From: Planococcus sp. PAMC 21323
Lineage (GTDB): Bacteria; Bacillota; Bacilli; Bacillales_A; Planococcaceae
Assembly: GCF_000785555.1 (NCBI RefSeq)
Contig: NZ_CP009129.1
Coordinates: 1,798,001 to 1,862,000 of the forward strand
Reading direction: 5' to 3'
Length of the DNA: 64,000 bases
Shown here: positions 27,818 through 37,395 of the stretch, one piece after another
Layout of the letters: the number at the start of each line of letters is the position of its first letter
Numbering within the stretch: position 1 is the first letter of the stretch
Made by a program: the position numbers and the translations under genes
The notes under the pieces: generated by a model
Databases searched by the model: none
The model's input: the letters and a program-made list of their open reading frames with translations, nothing else
Told to the model about the DNA's origin: nothing

Positions 27818-29594
27818 TGTCTTTTAAAGGTAATAAAAATACAAATGAAGTGCCCAGCCCTACATTGCTTTCTGCATAAATCTTACCTTCATGAGCTTGG
27901 ATAATATTGCTCGCAATTGCTAAACCAAGACCTGTTCCGCCTTTTCCAAGCGTTCTCGCCTTATTTGCTTTATAAAATCGCTCAAAGACAAATTCCAAAT
28001 CTTCTTTTGAAATGCCGACCCCATTGTCATTGATCGAAATCTTCGCGTACTCTTTTTCTTGTTCGACACGAACAACCACTTGCCCTTCTTTAGGCGTATG
28101 GCGTATGGCATTATCGATTAGATTCGTCATAACCTGCTCGATGCGATCTTCATCAATCTCAGTTGCCGCCCAATCATCGATAGTCGTTTCGAATGACAAA
28201 TAGACGCCATTTTCTTTCGCAATTTGAGAAAATTTAAGTGTCATGCGTTCAATAGAGCTGTTTAATTGCACAATTTCTTTATAAAGTCGCATATATCCTG
28301 ATTCTAAACGAGCTAAGTTTAATAAATCAGTGACCAAACGCCCCATCCGCTGTGATTCTTCGTAAATAATTTTCGTCATTTCGCGACGCTCTTCCTCCGT
28401 TGCACCCACATCATCTAAAATCGCTTCACTATAGCCTTGGAGCATAGCAATAGGCGTCCGCAATTCATGGGATACATTTGCGATAAAGTCTTCCCTAAGC
28501 TTCTCTAAACGATGCTGTTCTGTCATATTATGCAAAACGGCGACAGCTCCACGTATCGATTCACCACTATACAAAGGGCTAAAATTAATGGCGTAATAGG
28601 CACCTTCAATTTCAAGTTCTTCTTCTATCTCTTCCTGAAACCCTATAACATGATCGAGCATATGCAACATTTCTGCAGGCAAAGATCGCGCTTCTGTAGA
28701 ACCACTTTTTAAAGTCCATTGCTTCAATAGTTTTTCGGCGGGCGGATTACTTAACAAGACGGTTTTATCTTGATTAAATGTGATAACCGCATCTGCCATC
28801 GATGTCAAAATGCTTGAAAGCTGTTCTTTTTCCTGATTGATTACTTCAACATGATGTTTTAATTGACGGCCCATTTGATTAAATGCAATGGCCAATTGAC
28901 CAATTTCATCACTAGAAGTCGCTTTAACTTTTGTATCGAAATTGCCTTTCGCTAGCTCAAATGCACCTTCACGCATTTTCCGAAGAGGTGATGTAATTCG
29001 CGAAGATAAAAAGAATGCAAAAAAGGTTGTTAATAAAAGAGCGATAAATGCTGATAAGAATACAATATTGGTCGTACGTTCCGCTGTGCGATCCATTACT
29101 TCTAATGACTGGTAAATGAATACAACTCCATGCTCTTCTTCTCCAGTTTTTAATGGACTGGCTAAAACAATATAGGATTCTAGACGATTTTTTTCCGTTA
29201 GTGAAGGCAATAGCATTTCCTTCATCACGGTTTCGTTCGTTTCAAACACTTTCTGAAATGCTGGTTCATTTAATATTTCTTGTCGTGTCTTTTCACCATT
29301 CAGTCCATCATGAATATAATAACTACTGTCAAAAGGGACTTCCGCTATAACAGCATTTGTTTCAGCACCGATAATATCGCCAATGATTTCTAATGAACTG
29401 ACTACTTCTTCGTGCTCGTTAAAAATATTTGCAATCATATTTGCTTCGCTATTCAACGCTTCTTCCACCGTCTGACTGTGATAGTTCCCTAAAAACTCTA
29501 AGAGTAGGACGGTCACAATAAAAAGGACAAAGGAAACGAGAAGCAGGATCGTAATCCAAAGCTTCCCGACGACACTATTCCATATTCTATTCAT
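27813..29594 (-). CDS. resE: Sensor histidine kinase ResE
   Basis: Membrane kinase that with ResD controls respiration and the response to oxygen limitation and nitric oxide. The 593-residue protein has two transmembrane helices (about 9-32 and 165-190) around an extracytoplasmic sensor, a HAMP linker, a PAS-like domain (SSILTSMADAVITFNQDK), the phospho-acceptor VSHELRTPIAML and the ATPase motifs NLIDNAIRHTP, DNGVGIS and GGTGLGLAIA. ATG at 29594 overlaps the end of resD by 8 bases. Confidence 0.95.
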   Translation of the reverse strand: MNRIWNSVVGKLWITILLLVSFVLFIVTVLLLEFLGNYHSQTVEEALNSEANMIANIFNEHEEVVSSLEIIGDIIGAETNAVIAEVPFDSSYYIHDGLNGEKTRQEILNEPAFQKVFETNETVMKEMLLPSLTEKNRLESYIVLASPLKTGEEEHGVVFIYQSLEVMDRTAERTTNIVFLSAFIALLLTTFFAFFLSSRITSPLRKMREGAFELAKGNFDTKVKATSSDEIGQLAIAFNQMGRQLKHHVEVINQEKEQLSSILTSMADAVITFNQDKTVLLSNPPAEKLLKQWTLKSGSTEARSLPAEMLHMLDHVIGFQEEIEEELEIEGAYYAINFSPLYSGESIRGAVAVLHNMTEQHRLEKLREDFIANVSHELRTPIAMLQGYSEAILDDVGATEEERREMTKIIYEESQRMGRLVTDLLNLARLESGYMRLYKEIVQLNSSIERMTLKFSQIAKENGVYLSFETTIDDWAATEIDEDRIEQVMTNLIDNAIRHTPKEGQVVVRVEQEKEYAKISINDNGVGISKEDLEFVFERFYKANKARTLGKGGTGLGLAIASNIIQAHEGKIYAESNVGLGTSFVFLLPLKDM

Positions 29595-30303
29595 TGCCGA
29601 CCTCAAATTTATAGCCGACACCCCAAACCGTAACAATCATCTTCGCAGCAGATTCTGAAACGCGGTTCAGTTTTTCGCGTAAGCGTTTGACATGCGTATC
29701 TACTGTTCGTAAATCACCGAAAAAGTCGTAATGCCAAACTTCTTTTAGTAAATGCTCACGGTCAAACACTTTGTCTGGCGCTTTTGCTAAAAAGTACAAT
29801 AATTCGTATTCTTTTGGTGTTAAGTTTACTTCTACACCATCAGCCGTGACACGATGTGCATCGTGATCAATCGTCAAATGTGGAAAAACAACAAGATCTT
29901 TTGAAGCTGTTGAATTAGAAATCGGAGAATAAGCAGCCGAACGGCGTAAGATTGCTTTAACACGTAAGACTACTTCTCTTGGGCTAAAAGGTTTCACAAT
30001 ATAATCATCTGCCCCAGACTCGAAACCTTCCACACGGTTAGCTTCTTCACCTTTTGCAGTAAGCATAATGATCGGTGTCATTTTAGTTTCACGTAATTCT
30101 GTAGCAACAGAGACACCATCTTTTTCAGGCATCATCAAATCAAGCAAGATACAATGATAATCTTTTTCCAAAGCCATATCTAATGCTTGAACTCCATTTT
30201 CTGCTTCTTCAACTACATAGCCTTCACGTTCTAAATACATTTTCAATAAACGTCGAATCCGTTCCTCATCATCTACTACTAAAATCGTAATTTCCTCTGA
30301 CAT
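29587..30303 (-). CDS. resD: Response regulator ResD
   Basis: OmpR-family regulator, partner of ResE. The receiver domain has acidic residues in VVDDEE, the phospho-acceptor Asp in LLDLMMPEKDG, Thr in MLTAKG and Lys in IVKPFS; the C-terminal winged helix shows NLTPKEYELLYFLAKAPDKVF. Length 238 residues. It is transcribed after resC but separated from it by a terminator, so resDE probably also has its own promoter. Confidence 0.96.
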   Translation of the reverse strand: MSEEITILVVDDEERIRRLLKMYLEREGYVVEEAENGVQALDMALEKDYHCILLDLMMPEKDGVSVATELRETKMTPIIMLTAKGEEANRVEGFESGADDYIVKPFSPREVVLRVKAILRRSAAYSPISNSTASKDLVVFPHLTIDHDAHRVTADGVEVNLTPKEYELLYFLAKAPDKVFDREHLLKEVWHYDFFGDLRTVDTHVKRLREKLNRVSESAAKMIVTVWGVGYKFEVGNE

Positions 30304-30403
30304 ACTAATCCCTCCAACTTTCTACTGTTATGTCTCATTGTACCGATAACTTTTGCAAAAATAAAGAAAAGTGTAAAAGAACTCGATAGTCCTAATCAAA
30401 ATA

Positions 30404-30433
30404 AAAGGCCCTTTCCGTTACCGGAAAAGGCCT
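30404..30433 (-). terminator. Intrinsic terminator after resC
   Basis: A 12-base stem pairs AGGCCTTTTCCG with CGGAAAGGGCCT, with a TAA-type loop and downstream T, between resABC and resDE. Confidence 0.8.
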
Positions 30434-30438
30434 GCTTG

Positions 30439-31623
30439 TTATGCGTAAGAATGCAACCCGGCGATTATTAAGTTTACAGCAACCAAGTTAAACATGATGA
30501 TTACAAAACCAAGAACAGCCAGCCAGGCAGATTTCTCACCTTGCCACCCTTTGCCTAAACGCAAATGCAAGTAAGCAGCGTAGAATAACCATGTGATCAA
30601 TGCCCATACTTCTTTCGGGTCCCAGCCCCAGAAACGAGACCAAGCAATTTGTGCCCAAATCATAGCGAAAATTAATGCACCTAATGTAAATATAGGAAAT
30701 CCAATGATTACGGCACGATAACCAATTTCATCCATTAATTGCAAGTTAACATTTTTAACAAATGGTTTTAAAATCGCCGCTATCCGTTTTCTGGAAACTA
30801 AACGAATCAACCAATAAAGAATTGTACCAATCAAAATTGACCATACAACAGTTGTCAATTTTCCTGCGTGTACAATTGCAGGCATTTCAACAAGCGGTGT
30901 CATAGCATCATCCGTTAATGCAACATATTCATTCATGCCGAAGATTGGCGGCATTGTGTACGTCACAGCAGCATCTTTAGCTTCTTTATCAACGTAAGTA
31001 AATTCCGCTTCATAACCTGTTAACGAAAAGAAACTACTAGCTATAACAAACCCGAGAACTAGCACAAGTGAATACATAATGGCTTCTAAGCCCATACGTT
31101 GCTTCGATTTTTTTGTTAAATCTACAACTTTTAATAAATAAATCAATCCCGCAGCTGCGCTAATTGCCAAAATTCCTTCTGCAATAACTACTGTGCTAAC
31201 GTGAATCGCTAACCAGTTTGTTTGAAGAGCTGGAATAAGTGGGCTCACTTCACTCGGGAACATGCTCGCAAATGCAATGATTAATAATGCGACCGGCAAA
31301 ACAATCATGCCCAATACAGGCGTTTTATACAAGAAGTATAAAATGATAAATCCGCCAACTAAAGTCATTCCAAATGCTGTTGTAAATTCGAACATATTAC
31401 TAAGTGGTGCATGACCTGTTGCTCCCCATCTCGTGAAGAAATAACCAAGATTGGCAGCGAAGCCGATAAGGGTAATGGTGATTGCAACCAGACCCCATCG
31501 TGACTCTGATCTAAAGGTTCCTTCTTTGTTTCCCTTGACCGCACCACCAAAAACAAACGTTGCGATAAGATAAGCGACAAAGGCTACGTATAATAAACTT
31601 GAACTTATTTCAGCTAACGTCAT
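30439..31623 (-). CDS. resC: Cytochrome c biogenesis protein ResC (CcsA type)
   Basis: Haem-handling subunit of the system II cytochrome c synthase. The 394-residue protein has about eight transmembrane segments and the tryptophan-rich WWD-type signature ([18 protein letters not shown]) near residue 320, with conserved histidines on either side. ATG overlaps the resB stop (ATGA). Acts with ResB and the thiol reductant ResA. Confidence 0.95.
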   Translation of the reverse strand: MTLAEISSSLLYVAFVAYLIATFVFGGAVKGNKEGTFRSESRWGLVAITITLIGFAANLGYFFTRWGATGHAPLSNMFEFTTAFGMTLVGGFIILYFLYKTPVLGMIVLPVALLIIAFASMFPSEVSPLIPALQTNWLAIHVSTVVIAEGILAISAAAGLIYLLKVVDLTKKSKQRMGLEAIMYSLVLVLGFVIASSFFSLTGYEAEFTYVDKEAKDAAVTYTMPPIFGMNEYVALTDDAMTPLVEMPAIVHAGKLTTVVWSILIGTILYWLIRLVSRKRIAAILKPFVKNVNLQLMDEIGYRAVIIGFPIFTLGALIFAMIWAQIAWSRFWGWDPKEVWALITWLFYAAYLHLRLGKGWQGEKSAWLAVLGFVIIMFNLVAVNLIIAGLHSYA

Positions 31624-33278
31624 GACAATACTTCACCTTCCTTTTCCACTTTCTCTTGTTTATCGATTTCATCTTGCTGATCTGTGTAAGCGGGCAATGA
31701 TGCATACTCAACAACTTGGTCTAAATCTTTTTTCAAGCCAAACCAGTTTTTGTTTGTGTGACCTGCTAGTAAAATGGTCCCGTCAGTTTTATGCTGAATC
31801 CAGAATCTACGGTGATTAAAATACATCCCTTGAGCTACACCAATCATAAAGATTAAACCGCCAAGTCCAAGAATCGGTAAAGTCCTGTCTTTACGAACTG
31901 TTAACCCAGAAACATCTCGTGTTTCAACGCTTTGGAAAGCTAATTTATAGTCATTGTCACCTAAAGGCTCAACCGTATTTTTAATCGTGATAAAGCTTGT
32001 TTCTCCTTCTGGTGTATCCGGAGTAAACAATTTCACTAAAAAGCCTGGGTTGTTCGGTAATGGTGTAGCCGTTTGTGGTTCACCATTTTCAAACCCTGAA
32101 AAATCCGGGTAATAACCAATCAATTTAACAGAAGCTCCATCATCAAGTTCATAATCTTTTTTCGGATCAATCAAATCAATAGTCAGTTCACCAAAAGATT
32201 CTTCTGTTTCTTTGTTAATAAATGAGAAAGTCATCGCTTTAAGCTCGTCTAGACGGAAGTCCATTTGATAAATAGCGTACCCATCAAATTTTAACGGTTG
32301 GTTTACGCGAATCGGATACTCTTTTACCACTTCCTGTCCATCAACTGCTCCAGGCAATGCATCTTCTTTCTTTTTGTACAAAACAATGTCCGTTTGGTAA
32401 TTTTTTGCAACAGTGCCGACACGATCCAGTGCTTCACCGAAGATTTCTTCTCCGCCTTCACCTGAATAATTTTCTAGTTCGAAGTTTTTGTTTTCCAAGT
32501 AATAACCCGGCACTTCAGGAATAGCTCGTGTTTCTCCTTCACGAATCCAAAGACTTTCATCAATATAAAATCCTGGCATCATGCGCAGCATAACCCCAAA
32601 TAAAAATATGATCAGTCCGATGTGATTAACATAAGGACCCCATCTAGAGTAACGGCCTTTTTCAGCTAATAAGCCATTTTTATCTGTGCGGACTTTATAT
32701 TTCAATTCGGTTAATTTTTCTTCTGCTTTAGTTAGCGTATCTTCTGCTCCAGGTCCTTCAGCGTAAATTCGCTGCTTGTTCATAAAGCTTGGATGACGTA
32801 ACACACGTTGGTTTTTTAATGATTTATAAAGAGGAACAAAACGGTCTAAGCTAGCAATAATTAACGAAATGGCTAGCATTCCAACCAATATAATAAACCA
32901 AGATGAGCTGTACAAATCATGAAAACCAAGTGTGTGATAGATTTGTCCGACTACGCCATACGTATCCGCGTAATAGTCTTTAATCGTTGCTTCTGTATTA
33001 GCAGGAACAAATGCTTGTTGTGGCAAAATTGTCCCAATTGCTGCAGCTACTAGCAATACCACAATAATACTAACACCGACTTTAACACTCGAGAAAAAAT
33101 TCCAAATTTTATCGATAATCGATTTATTATAAGTTTGTGAGCGTCTTGCTGTTCCTTCGTAGCGCATATCGACCAGTTTGCTGTTTTGATCTTGTTCAGT
33201 CAAAGATCGACCGCACGATTCACATAGTTTCGTACCCGGCGGATTTGTATGACCGCATTGACATTGCAATTTTTCCAT
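31620..33278 (-). CDS. resB: Cytochrome c biogenesis protein ResB
   Basis: Second membrane subunit of the system II cytochrome c synthase. The 552-residue protein begins with a small zinc-ribbon-like segment (CQCGHTN and CESCGR), then three transmembrane helices in the first 230 residues, a large extracytoplasmic domain and a last helix near residue 480. B. subtilis ResB has the same N-terminal cysteine segment. ATG at 33278 follows AAGGAG; upstream in-frame codons overlap resA and have no ribosome site. Confidence 0.94.
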   Translation of the reverse strand: MEKLQCQCGHTNPPGTKLCESCGRSLTEQDQNSKLVDMRYEGTARRSQTYNKSIIDKIWNFFSSVKVGVSIIVVLLVAAAIGTILPQQAFVPANTEATIKDYYADTYGVVGQIYHTLGFHDLYSSSWFIILVGMLAISLIIASLDRFVPLYKSLKNQRVLRHPSFMNKQRIYAEGPGAEDTLTKAEEKLTELKYKVRTDKNGLLAEKGRYSRWGPYVNHIGLIIFLFGVMLRMMPGFYIDESLWIREGETRAIPEVPGYYLENKNFELENYSGEGGEEIFGEALDRVGTVAKNYQTDIVLYKKKEDALPGAVDGQEVVKEYPIRVNQPLKFDGYAIYQMDFRLDELKAMTFSFINKETEESFGELTIDLIDPKKDYELDDGASVKLIGYYPDFSGFENGEPQTATPLPNNPGFLVKLFTPDTPEGETSFITIKNTVEPLGDNDYKLAFQSVETRDVSGLTVRKDRTLPILGLGGLIFMIGVAQGMYFNHRRFWIQHKTDGTILLAGHTNKNWFGLKKDLDQVVEYASLPAYTDQQDEIDKQEKVEKEGEVLS

Positions 33279-33291
33279 CCAAAAAATCTCC

Positions 33292-33852
33292 TTAGTCAGG
33301 TTTGATTTCTTCCATAAAGCCCTCAATATCCTGTTCTGTCATTTCGCCTGTAATGATGCGTTGTATATTCCCCTCTGGGTTCACAAGCACTGTCGTTGGC
33401 AACGGCCTTATATTATAAGCCGTCATCACACTTTTTGTTTTATCAATCACTACTGGAAAAGACAAGCCGTATTGATCAGCAAAAGATTGGACTTCAAAAT
33501 CTGATTGAGCAATGTTTACCGCGAGTACTTGAACTCCTTCATTTGAAAAGACCTCATATTGCCTATCCATCGCCGGCATTTCTTTTGCACAAGGTTTACA
33601 CCATGTACCCCAGAAATTCAAAAAGACGCCTTGACCTTCATAATCTGACAGTTTATGATCATTTCCTTCAAGATCTACTAATGTAAAGTTAGGTGCTTTG
33701 TCACCAACTTTCAGCACAGTAACATCTTCTGCTGTAGCACTGTTATAAATGGTATAACCAATCGCAGCTATCAAAATCGCTAAAATGATTGTTCGCATCA
33801 TAGCTCTTTTTCGCTTTTTGTTATTCTTTTTTTGGTTTGATTTTTCTTCCAT
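33292..33852 (-). CDS. resA: Thiol-disulfide oxidoreductase ResA
   Basis: Membrane-anchored thioredoxin-like protein that reduces the haem-binding cysteines of apocytochrome c outside the membrane. A Lys-rich N-terminus precedes one helix (about 18-36). The active site is WGTWCKPCAKEMP, with the conserved cis-Pro segment RPLPTTVLV later. Length 186 residues. First of resA-resB-resC, 100 bases after rluB. Confidence 0.95.
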   Translation of the reverse strand: MEEKSNQKKNNKKRKRAMMRTIILAILIAAIGYTIYNSATAEDVTVLKVGDKAPNFTLVDLEGNDHKLSDYEGQGVFLNFWGTWCKPCAKEMPAMDRQYEVFSNEGVQVLAVNIAQSDFEVQSFADQYGLSFPVVIDKTKSVMTAYNIRPLPTTVLVNPEGNIQRIITGEMTEQDIEGFMEEIKPD

Positions 33853-33952
33853 ACTTGTTCCCCCCTTCGAGGTGTATTACGTAAACCTAATTATAACAAA
33901 GTTCAAACCGTCACAAATCAGGAGTTTTGAAGGGTTTGTGAACGTTAGAAAT

Positions 33953-34684
33953 TTAGACGCGTTTGCCTGTTTCAGCTAACACGCGCAATAATTTAACTTC
34001 ATGAGCAGATAGTTCACGTGATTCGCCCGCATTTAAGCCATGCAATGTTAAGAAAGCAAATTGTTCACGGCTCAATTTTTGGACTGGATAACCAATTGCC
34101 TCAAACATTCTACGAACTTGACGGTTTCTACCTTCATGAATAGTAATTTGAACAATTGCTTTTCCTGTCTTTTTATCGCCAGACAACAGTTTCACTTTAG
34201 CAGGTGCCGTCATGCCATCTTCAAGCTTTAGCCCACGCTCTAATTTTCTCAAATCATCTTTTTCAGGAATTCCTTTTAAACGAGCAACGTAGGTTTTATC
34301 AATTTCAAATTTCGGGTGAGTTAGCATATTGGCAAATTCCCCATCGTTTGTCATGATTAATAATCCAGATGTATCATAATCTAATCGACCAACTGGGTAG
34401 ATCCTTTTTTCAATTCCTTCGAAAAAGTCTGTAACAACTTTTCTGTTTTTATCATCAGATACGGCAGAAATAACGCCACGTGGTTTATATAATAAATGAT
34501 AGACTTTCTGCTCTTTTTCAAGCTGAACGCCTTCAACTTCGATTTTATCGGAGTTTGATACTTTTACGCCTAACTCTTTTATCGTTTTCCCATTTACTCT
34601 TACTTTACCGTCCAAAATCAATTGTTCTGATTTACGTCTTGATGCTACGCCTGCATGTGCAAGTACTTTCTGTAATCTTTCCAT
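33953..34684 (-). CDS. rluB: 23S rRNA pseudouridine synthase RluB family
   Basis: Modifies uridine in 23S rRNA (position 2605 in E. coli numbering). An S4-like RNA-binding domain (QKVLAHAGVASRRKSEQLI) at residues 5-50 is followed by the catalytic domain with the active-site Asp in VGRLDYDTSGLL and the GRNRQVRRMFEAIG motif. ATG at 34684 follows GAGGTGA and gives 243 residues. In B. subtilis ypuI, dacB, spmA and spmB lie between scpB and this gene; here only 235 bases do. Confidence 0.94.
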   Translation of the reverse strand: MERLQKVLAHAGVASRRKSEQLILDGKVRVNGKTIKELGVKVSNSDKIEVEGVQLEKEQKVYHLLYKPRGVISAVSDDKNRKVVTDFFEGIEKRIYPVGRLDYDTSGLLIMTNDGEFANMLTHPKFEIDKTYVARLKGIPEKDDLRKLERGLKLEDGMTAPAKVKLLSGDKKTGKAIVQITIHEGRNRQVRRMFEAIGYPVQKLSREQFAFLTLHGLNAGESRELSAHEVKLLRVLAETGKRV

Positions 34685-34713
34685 AAATAAGTTCACCTCA
34701 TTAGTATTTTTTC

Positions 34714-34875
34714 GAAAAGCGTACGCCCCTGAGTCTTCAGATGCTGCAACTAGGTCGATAAAACATGTTTTATCTTACTTAGCCGAGTACTGCAAATATA
34801 TTACAATAACTTGATATGCCGTTCGTTCCTCTCGGAATTATGTCACATTTTCCTTAAAAGCGGAAGCACTAAGCT
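34714..34875. repeat. Possible decayed copy of the intergenic repeat
   Basis: The spacer between rluB and scpB carries gaaaagcgtacgcccctgag near 34714 and aaaagcggaag near 34856, which resemble the ends of the block at 9246-9386. The internal part does not match well. No reading frame spans it. Confidence 0.35.
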
Positions 34876-34881
34876 CAAAAG

Positions 34882-34910
34882 AAAAAGAGACTGTCAAGTT
34901 CTCAGTCTCC
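34882..34910 (-). terminator. Intrinsic terminator after scpB
   Basis: Stem GAGACTG/CAGTCTC with a 9-base loop and TTTTTC on the minus strand. Confidence 0.8.
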
Positions 34911-34919
34911 TTGATAATT

Positions 34920-35510
34920 TTATACTTTCACTTCTTCTTTAAAGGTTTGTTGAAAATTCGTCATAAAAAGGTCGGTATCTTCATCCAAATCACTTGCTGT
35001 TTCTTCTGGTAATGGCGGAAGTTCTTCAAGGTTTTTTAAACCAAGATAATTTAAAAACTCTTTTGTTGTAGCATACAAAATGGCACGCCCTGTTCCTTCA
35101 ACACGACCCGCTTCTTGAACTAAACCTTTTGCAGTTAATGTTTGAAGCGCTTTTTCACTTTTCACTCCACGTAAGTCTTCAACTTCTATTCGTGTAATTG
35201 GTTGTTTATAAGCAATTATCGCTAATACTTCTAACGAAGCTTGTGACAAAGATTGAACGGTTGGATTTTCGACTAGTTTTTGAATTGTTTCAGCAACTTC
35301 CTGTTTAGTAACTAATTGAAAAACCCCTGCCAATTCTTTTAATGCTATGCCGCTTACTGACGAACGGTATCTTTCATCTAACTCATTGATTCCTACTTGT
35401 AATTCTTCGTGGCTTACTTCTGTTAAAAATTGAAGTTGCTTTAAAGTTAGACCATCGTCTCCAGCCACAAAAAGTAAAGCTTCTATTTTACTCGAAAGAT
35501 TCGTCTTCAT
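34920..35510 (-). CDS. scpB: Chromosome segregation and condensation protein ScpB
   Basis: Winged-helix (kite) subunit of the SMC-ScpA-ScpB condensin. The 196-residue protein has the family segments IEALLFVAGDDGLTLKQL and EVLAIIAYKQPITRIEVE, then GRAILYATTKEFLNYLGL. It overlaps the end of scpA by 23 bases. Confidence 0.95.
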   Translation of the reverse strand: MKTNLSSKIEALLFVAGDDGLTLKQLQFLTEVSHEELQVGINELDERYRSSVSGIALKELAGVFQLVTKQEVAETIQKLVENPTVQSLSQASLEVLAIIAYKQPITRIEVEDLRGVKSEKALQTLTAKGLVQEAGRVEGTGRAILYATTKEFLNYLGLKNLEELPPLPEETASDLDEDTDLFMTNFQQTFKEEVKV

Positions 35511-36261
35511 ATTCCCACTTGTCCTTTCTGAGTTCTACCATCAAATCAGTAAAATTCTTTTGCTGTTCTACTGCTACAACTTGTCTTTTCATCAATTCTA
35601 AAATCGATAAAAATGAAACAACAAGTACAGACTTATCATCTGAAGGAAATAATTCACTAAAAGATGTTCTGCCTTTTGACAACTTTAGCTGATCTACTAT
35701 GGAAGTCATTTGTTGCTTTATTGAAATTTCTTGTCTAGCAATTCGCGCAGATAAAGGCGCTTTTAATTGTTTGCGACGAAGCATTTTTTGAAAAGCTCCT
35801 AACATATCATAAGCATTTACTTCTAAGTCTAGCTGATTATCAGGTAATGCTAATTGAATATCCGATAAATCCATAGGTGCTTTCGTATAAATTATGGAAC
35901 GATTGCTTTCAAGTTCTTTTAAATTTTCTGAAGCATCTTTGAATTTTCGGTACTCTACGAGTCGAGACACTAAATCTTCCCTTGGGTCTTGCTCGTCAAA
36001 TTCATATTCAACTTCATCCAATTCTCCTTCATGAACTGGCAAGAGCGTTTTACTTTTTATCGCAAGTAAAGTTGCAGCCATAACAAGGTATTCACTCGCC
36101 TCGTTTAACTCCAGAACTTGCATCGCGCGTATGTGTTCCATATACTGTGTAGTAATCTGGGAAACAGGAATATCGTAAATATCAATTTCCAAACGGTGGA
36201 TTAAATGCAATAATAAATCAAGAGGACCTTCAAACGCCTCTACTTTCACTTCGTAAGACAT
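35488..36261 (-). CDS. scpA: Chromosome segregation and condensation protein ScpA
   Basis: Kleisin subunit bridging the SMC heads. The 257-residue protein begins with FEGPLDLLLHLIHRLEIDIYDIP-type sequence (FEGPLDLLLHLI, DIYDIPVSQIT), has an acidic middle and a winged-helix C-terminus (FLSILELMKRQVVAVEQ). ATG follows CAGGTGG. Forms an operon with scpB. Confidence 0.96.
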   Translation of the reverse strand: MSYEVKVEAFEGPLDLLLHLIHRLEIDIYDIPVSQITTQYMEHIRAMQVLELNEASEYLVMAATLLAIKSKTLLPVHEGELDEVEYEFDEQDPREDLVSRLVEYRKFKDASENLKELESNRSIIYTKAPMDLSDIQLALPDNQLDLEVNAYDMLGAFQKMLRRKQLKAPLSARIARQEISIKQQMTSIVDQLKLSKGRTSFSELFPSDDKSVLVVSFLSILELMKRQVVAVEQQKNFTDLMVELRKDKWEYEDESFE

Positions 36262-36344
36262 GTTTATACCACCTGACTGTTAAAATACTCATCTATCCCG
36301 ATTAATGGGCAATTATTCTTTATTATAGTAGAAAGGGGATCAAA

Positions 36345-36845
36345 ATGCATCCACTTCAACATCCACTGTTTATTCAGTACATCGTAAATTTTAATTTAGA
36401 AAAAGATTTTTTCGAATGCCATGAAGTCGGCGAAGACTACTGGAAGCTAGTTGCACCGAAAGATAAAATGCATCCCCTTACCGGCTGGATTCAATTAGCG
36501 GTTGGTATGTACCATTGGCGAAGAAGCAATTATCCAGGTGCTTTACGCTCATTTATTCGAGCTAAAGTAAAGTTATCTGAAGGAGGCGTTTGGGTTGAGG
36601 GGTTTGATCATGAAAAGCTAATAGGCATTTTAACTTATTCGATCAAAGCTGTTACACAACGACAGCCTTTTGTCGTACAAGAAGTGCCGGTTGTTTCTGA
36701 TGAGTTATTAAAAGCAGTTGAAATGTACTGCTCTGATAACCCTTTACCTCCACAAGACCCATATTTTCTTATGCACAAACATAGACTTCGCGATCGATCT
36801 GCTATCATTAGTTTGCGTGAACAAAAAAAAAGGCGAAACCTTTAA
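36345..36845 (+). CDS. ypuF: DUF309 protein (YpuF-like)
   Basis: A 166-residue alpha-helical protein of unknown function. The DUF309 signature is FNLEKDFFECHEVGEDYWK (conserved glutamates and a histidine) followed by GWIQLAVGMYHWRRSNYPGA. The start follows GAAAGGGG. It is divergent from scpA and convergent with ribT, in the place where B. subtilis has ypuF. Confidence 0.85.
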   Translation: MHPLQHPLFIQYIVNFNLEKDFFECHEVGEDYWKLVAPKDKMHPLTGWIQLAVGMYHWRRSNYPGALRSFIRAKVKLSEGGVWVEGFDHEKLIGILTYSIKAVTQRQPFVVQEVPVVSDELLKAVEMYCSDNPLPPQDPYFLMHKHRLRDRSAIISLREQKKRRNL

Positions 36846-36868
36846 TCTAAATTAAAGGTCGCCTTTTT
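36829..36868. terminator. Shared terminator between the DUF309 gene and ribT
   Basis: A 15-base imperfect stem (AAAGGCGAAACCTTTA with TAAAGGTCGCCTTT) and A/T runs on both sides. One arm lies inside the 3' end of the DUF309 gene and ribT's stop lies inside the other region, so it likely serves both strands. Confidence 0.85.
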
Positions 36869-37211
36869 TTACTGGACATTTTTTTAGAAACGCTTCAGTT
36901 TCATCTGTTGAAAGCATTTCTCGATCTTGCATCATATTCTGTATTTTCCCGATCATTTCATGACCGATTCCTTCTCCCCGATGTGATGGGTTTACAGAAA
37001 TATGGTGAATTGTATAAGACTCTTCTTCGACTTTGACGCCCAATAAGCCAACAAAATCATCTTCTTTTTTCCAAAGGAACAATTGCCAATCCGGATTTTC
37101 TTCATAAATATGCATGGTCTGCTGAAGTTTTTTCAGCTCTCGTTCTTTCGGCATGAAAGACATTAGCCCCATAGCAATTTTTTCGAATGATTTCTTATAT
37201 CTGAATAACAT
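36852..37211 (-). CDS. ribT: GNAT-family acetyltransferase RibT-like
   Basis: A 119-residue protein with the GNAT acetyl-CoA site in ISVNPSHRGEGIGHEMI and sequence close to RibT, the last gene of the B. subtilis riboflavin operon. The role of RibT is unclear. ATG at 37211 follows GAGGG; an ATG five codons earlier is part of the ribosome site. The ribDEAH genes that normally precede it are absent here, so it stands alone next to lysA. Confidence 0.82.
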   Translation of the reverse strand: MLFRYKKSFEKIAMGLMSFMPKERELKKLQQTMHIYEENPDWQLFLWKKEDDFVGLLGVKVEEESYTIHHISVNPSHRGEGIGHEMIGKIQNMMQDREMLSTDETEAFLKKCPVKKGDL

Positions 37212-37290
37212 AATTAAATCCCTCATTTTCGTCTTAAAGCAACTTTCATCATACTACTATAAATCTCTTGAGAACTCAAGAGAGCCTTTT

Positions 37291-37395
37291 TTAGCCGCCA
37301 ACAACATTTTCTGCAAAGAAGAGCCAGTAAACAATTCCCCACCCAATAGCCATCGCTAAGATAAATAACAGTAAAATGACATTACTTTTCCTCAT
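37291..37395 (-). CDS. 34-residue single-span membrane peptide coupled to lysA
   Basis: Short reading frame starting with ATG at 37395, which overlaps the lysA stop as ATGA. The peptide is MRKSNVILLLFILAMAIG followed by WGIVYWLFFAENVVGG: two basic residues, one long hydrophobic helix, then a short acidic/Gly tail, the shape of a small inner-membrane protein. The ATGA overlap argues for translation by coupling. A palindrome (CTCTTGAGAACTCAAGAG) follows at 37265-37282. I do not recognise the family. Confidence 0.65.
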   Translation of the reverse strand: MRKSNVILLLFILAMAIGWGIVYWLFFAENVVGG

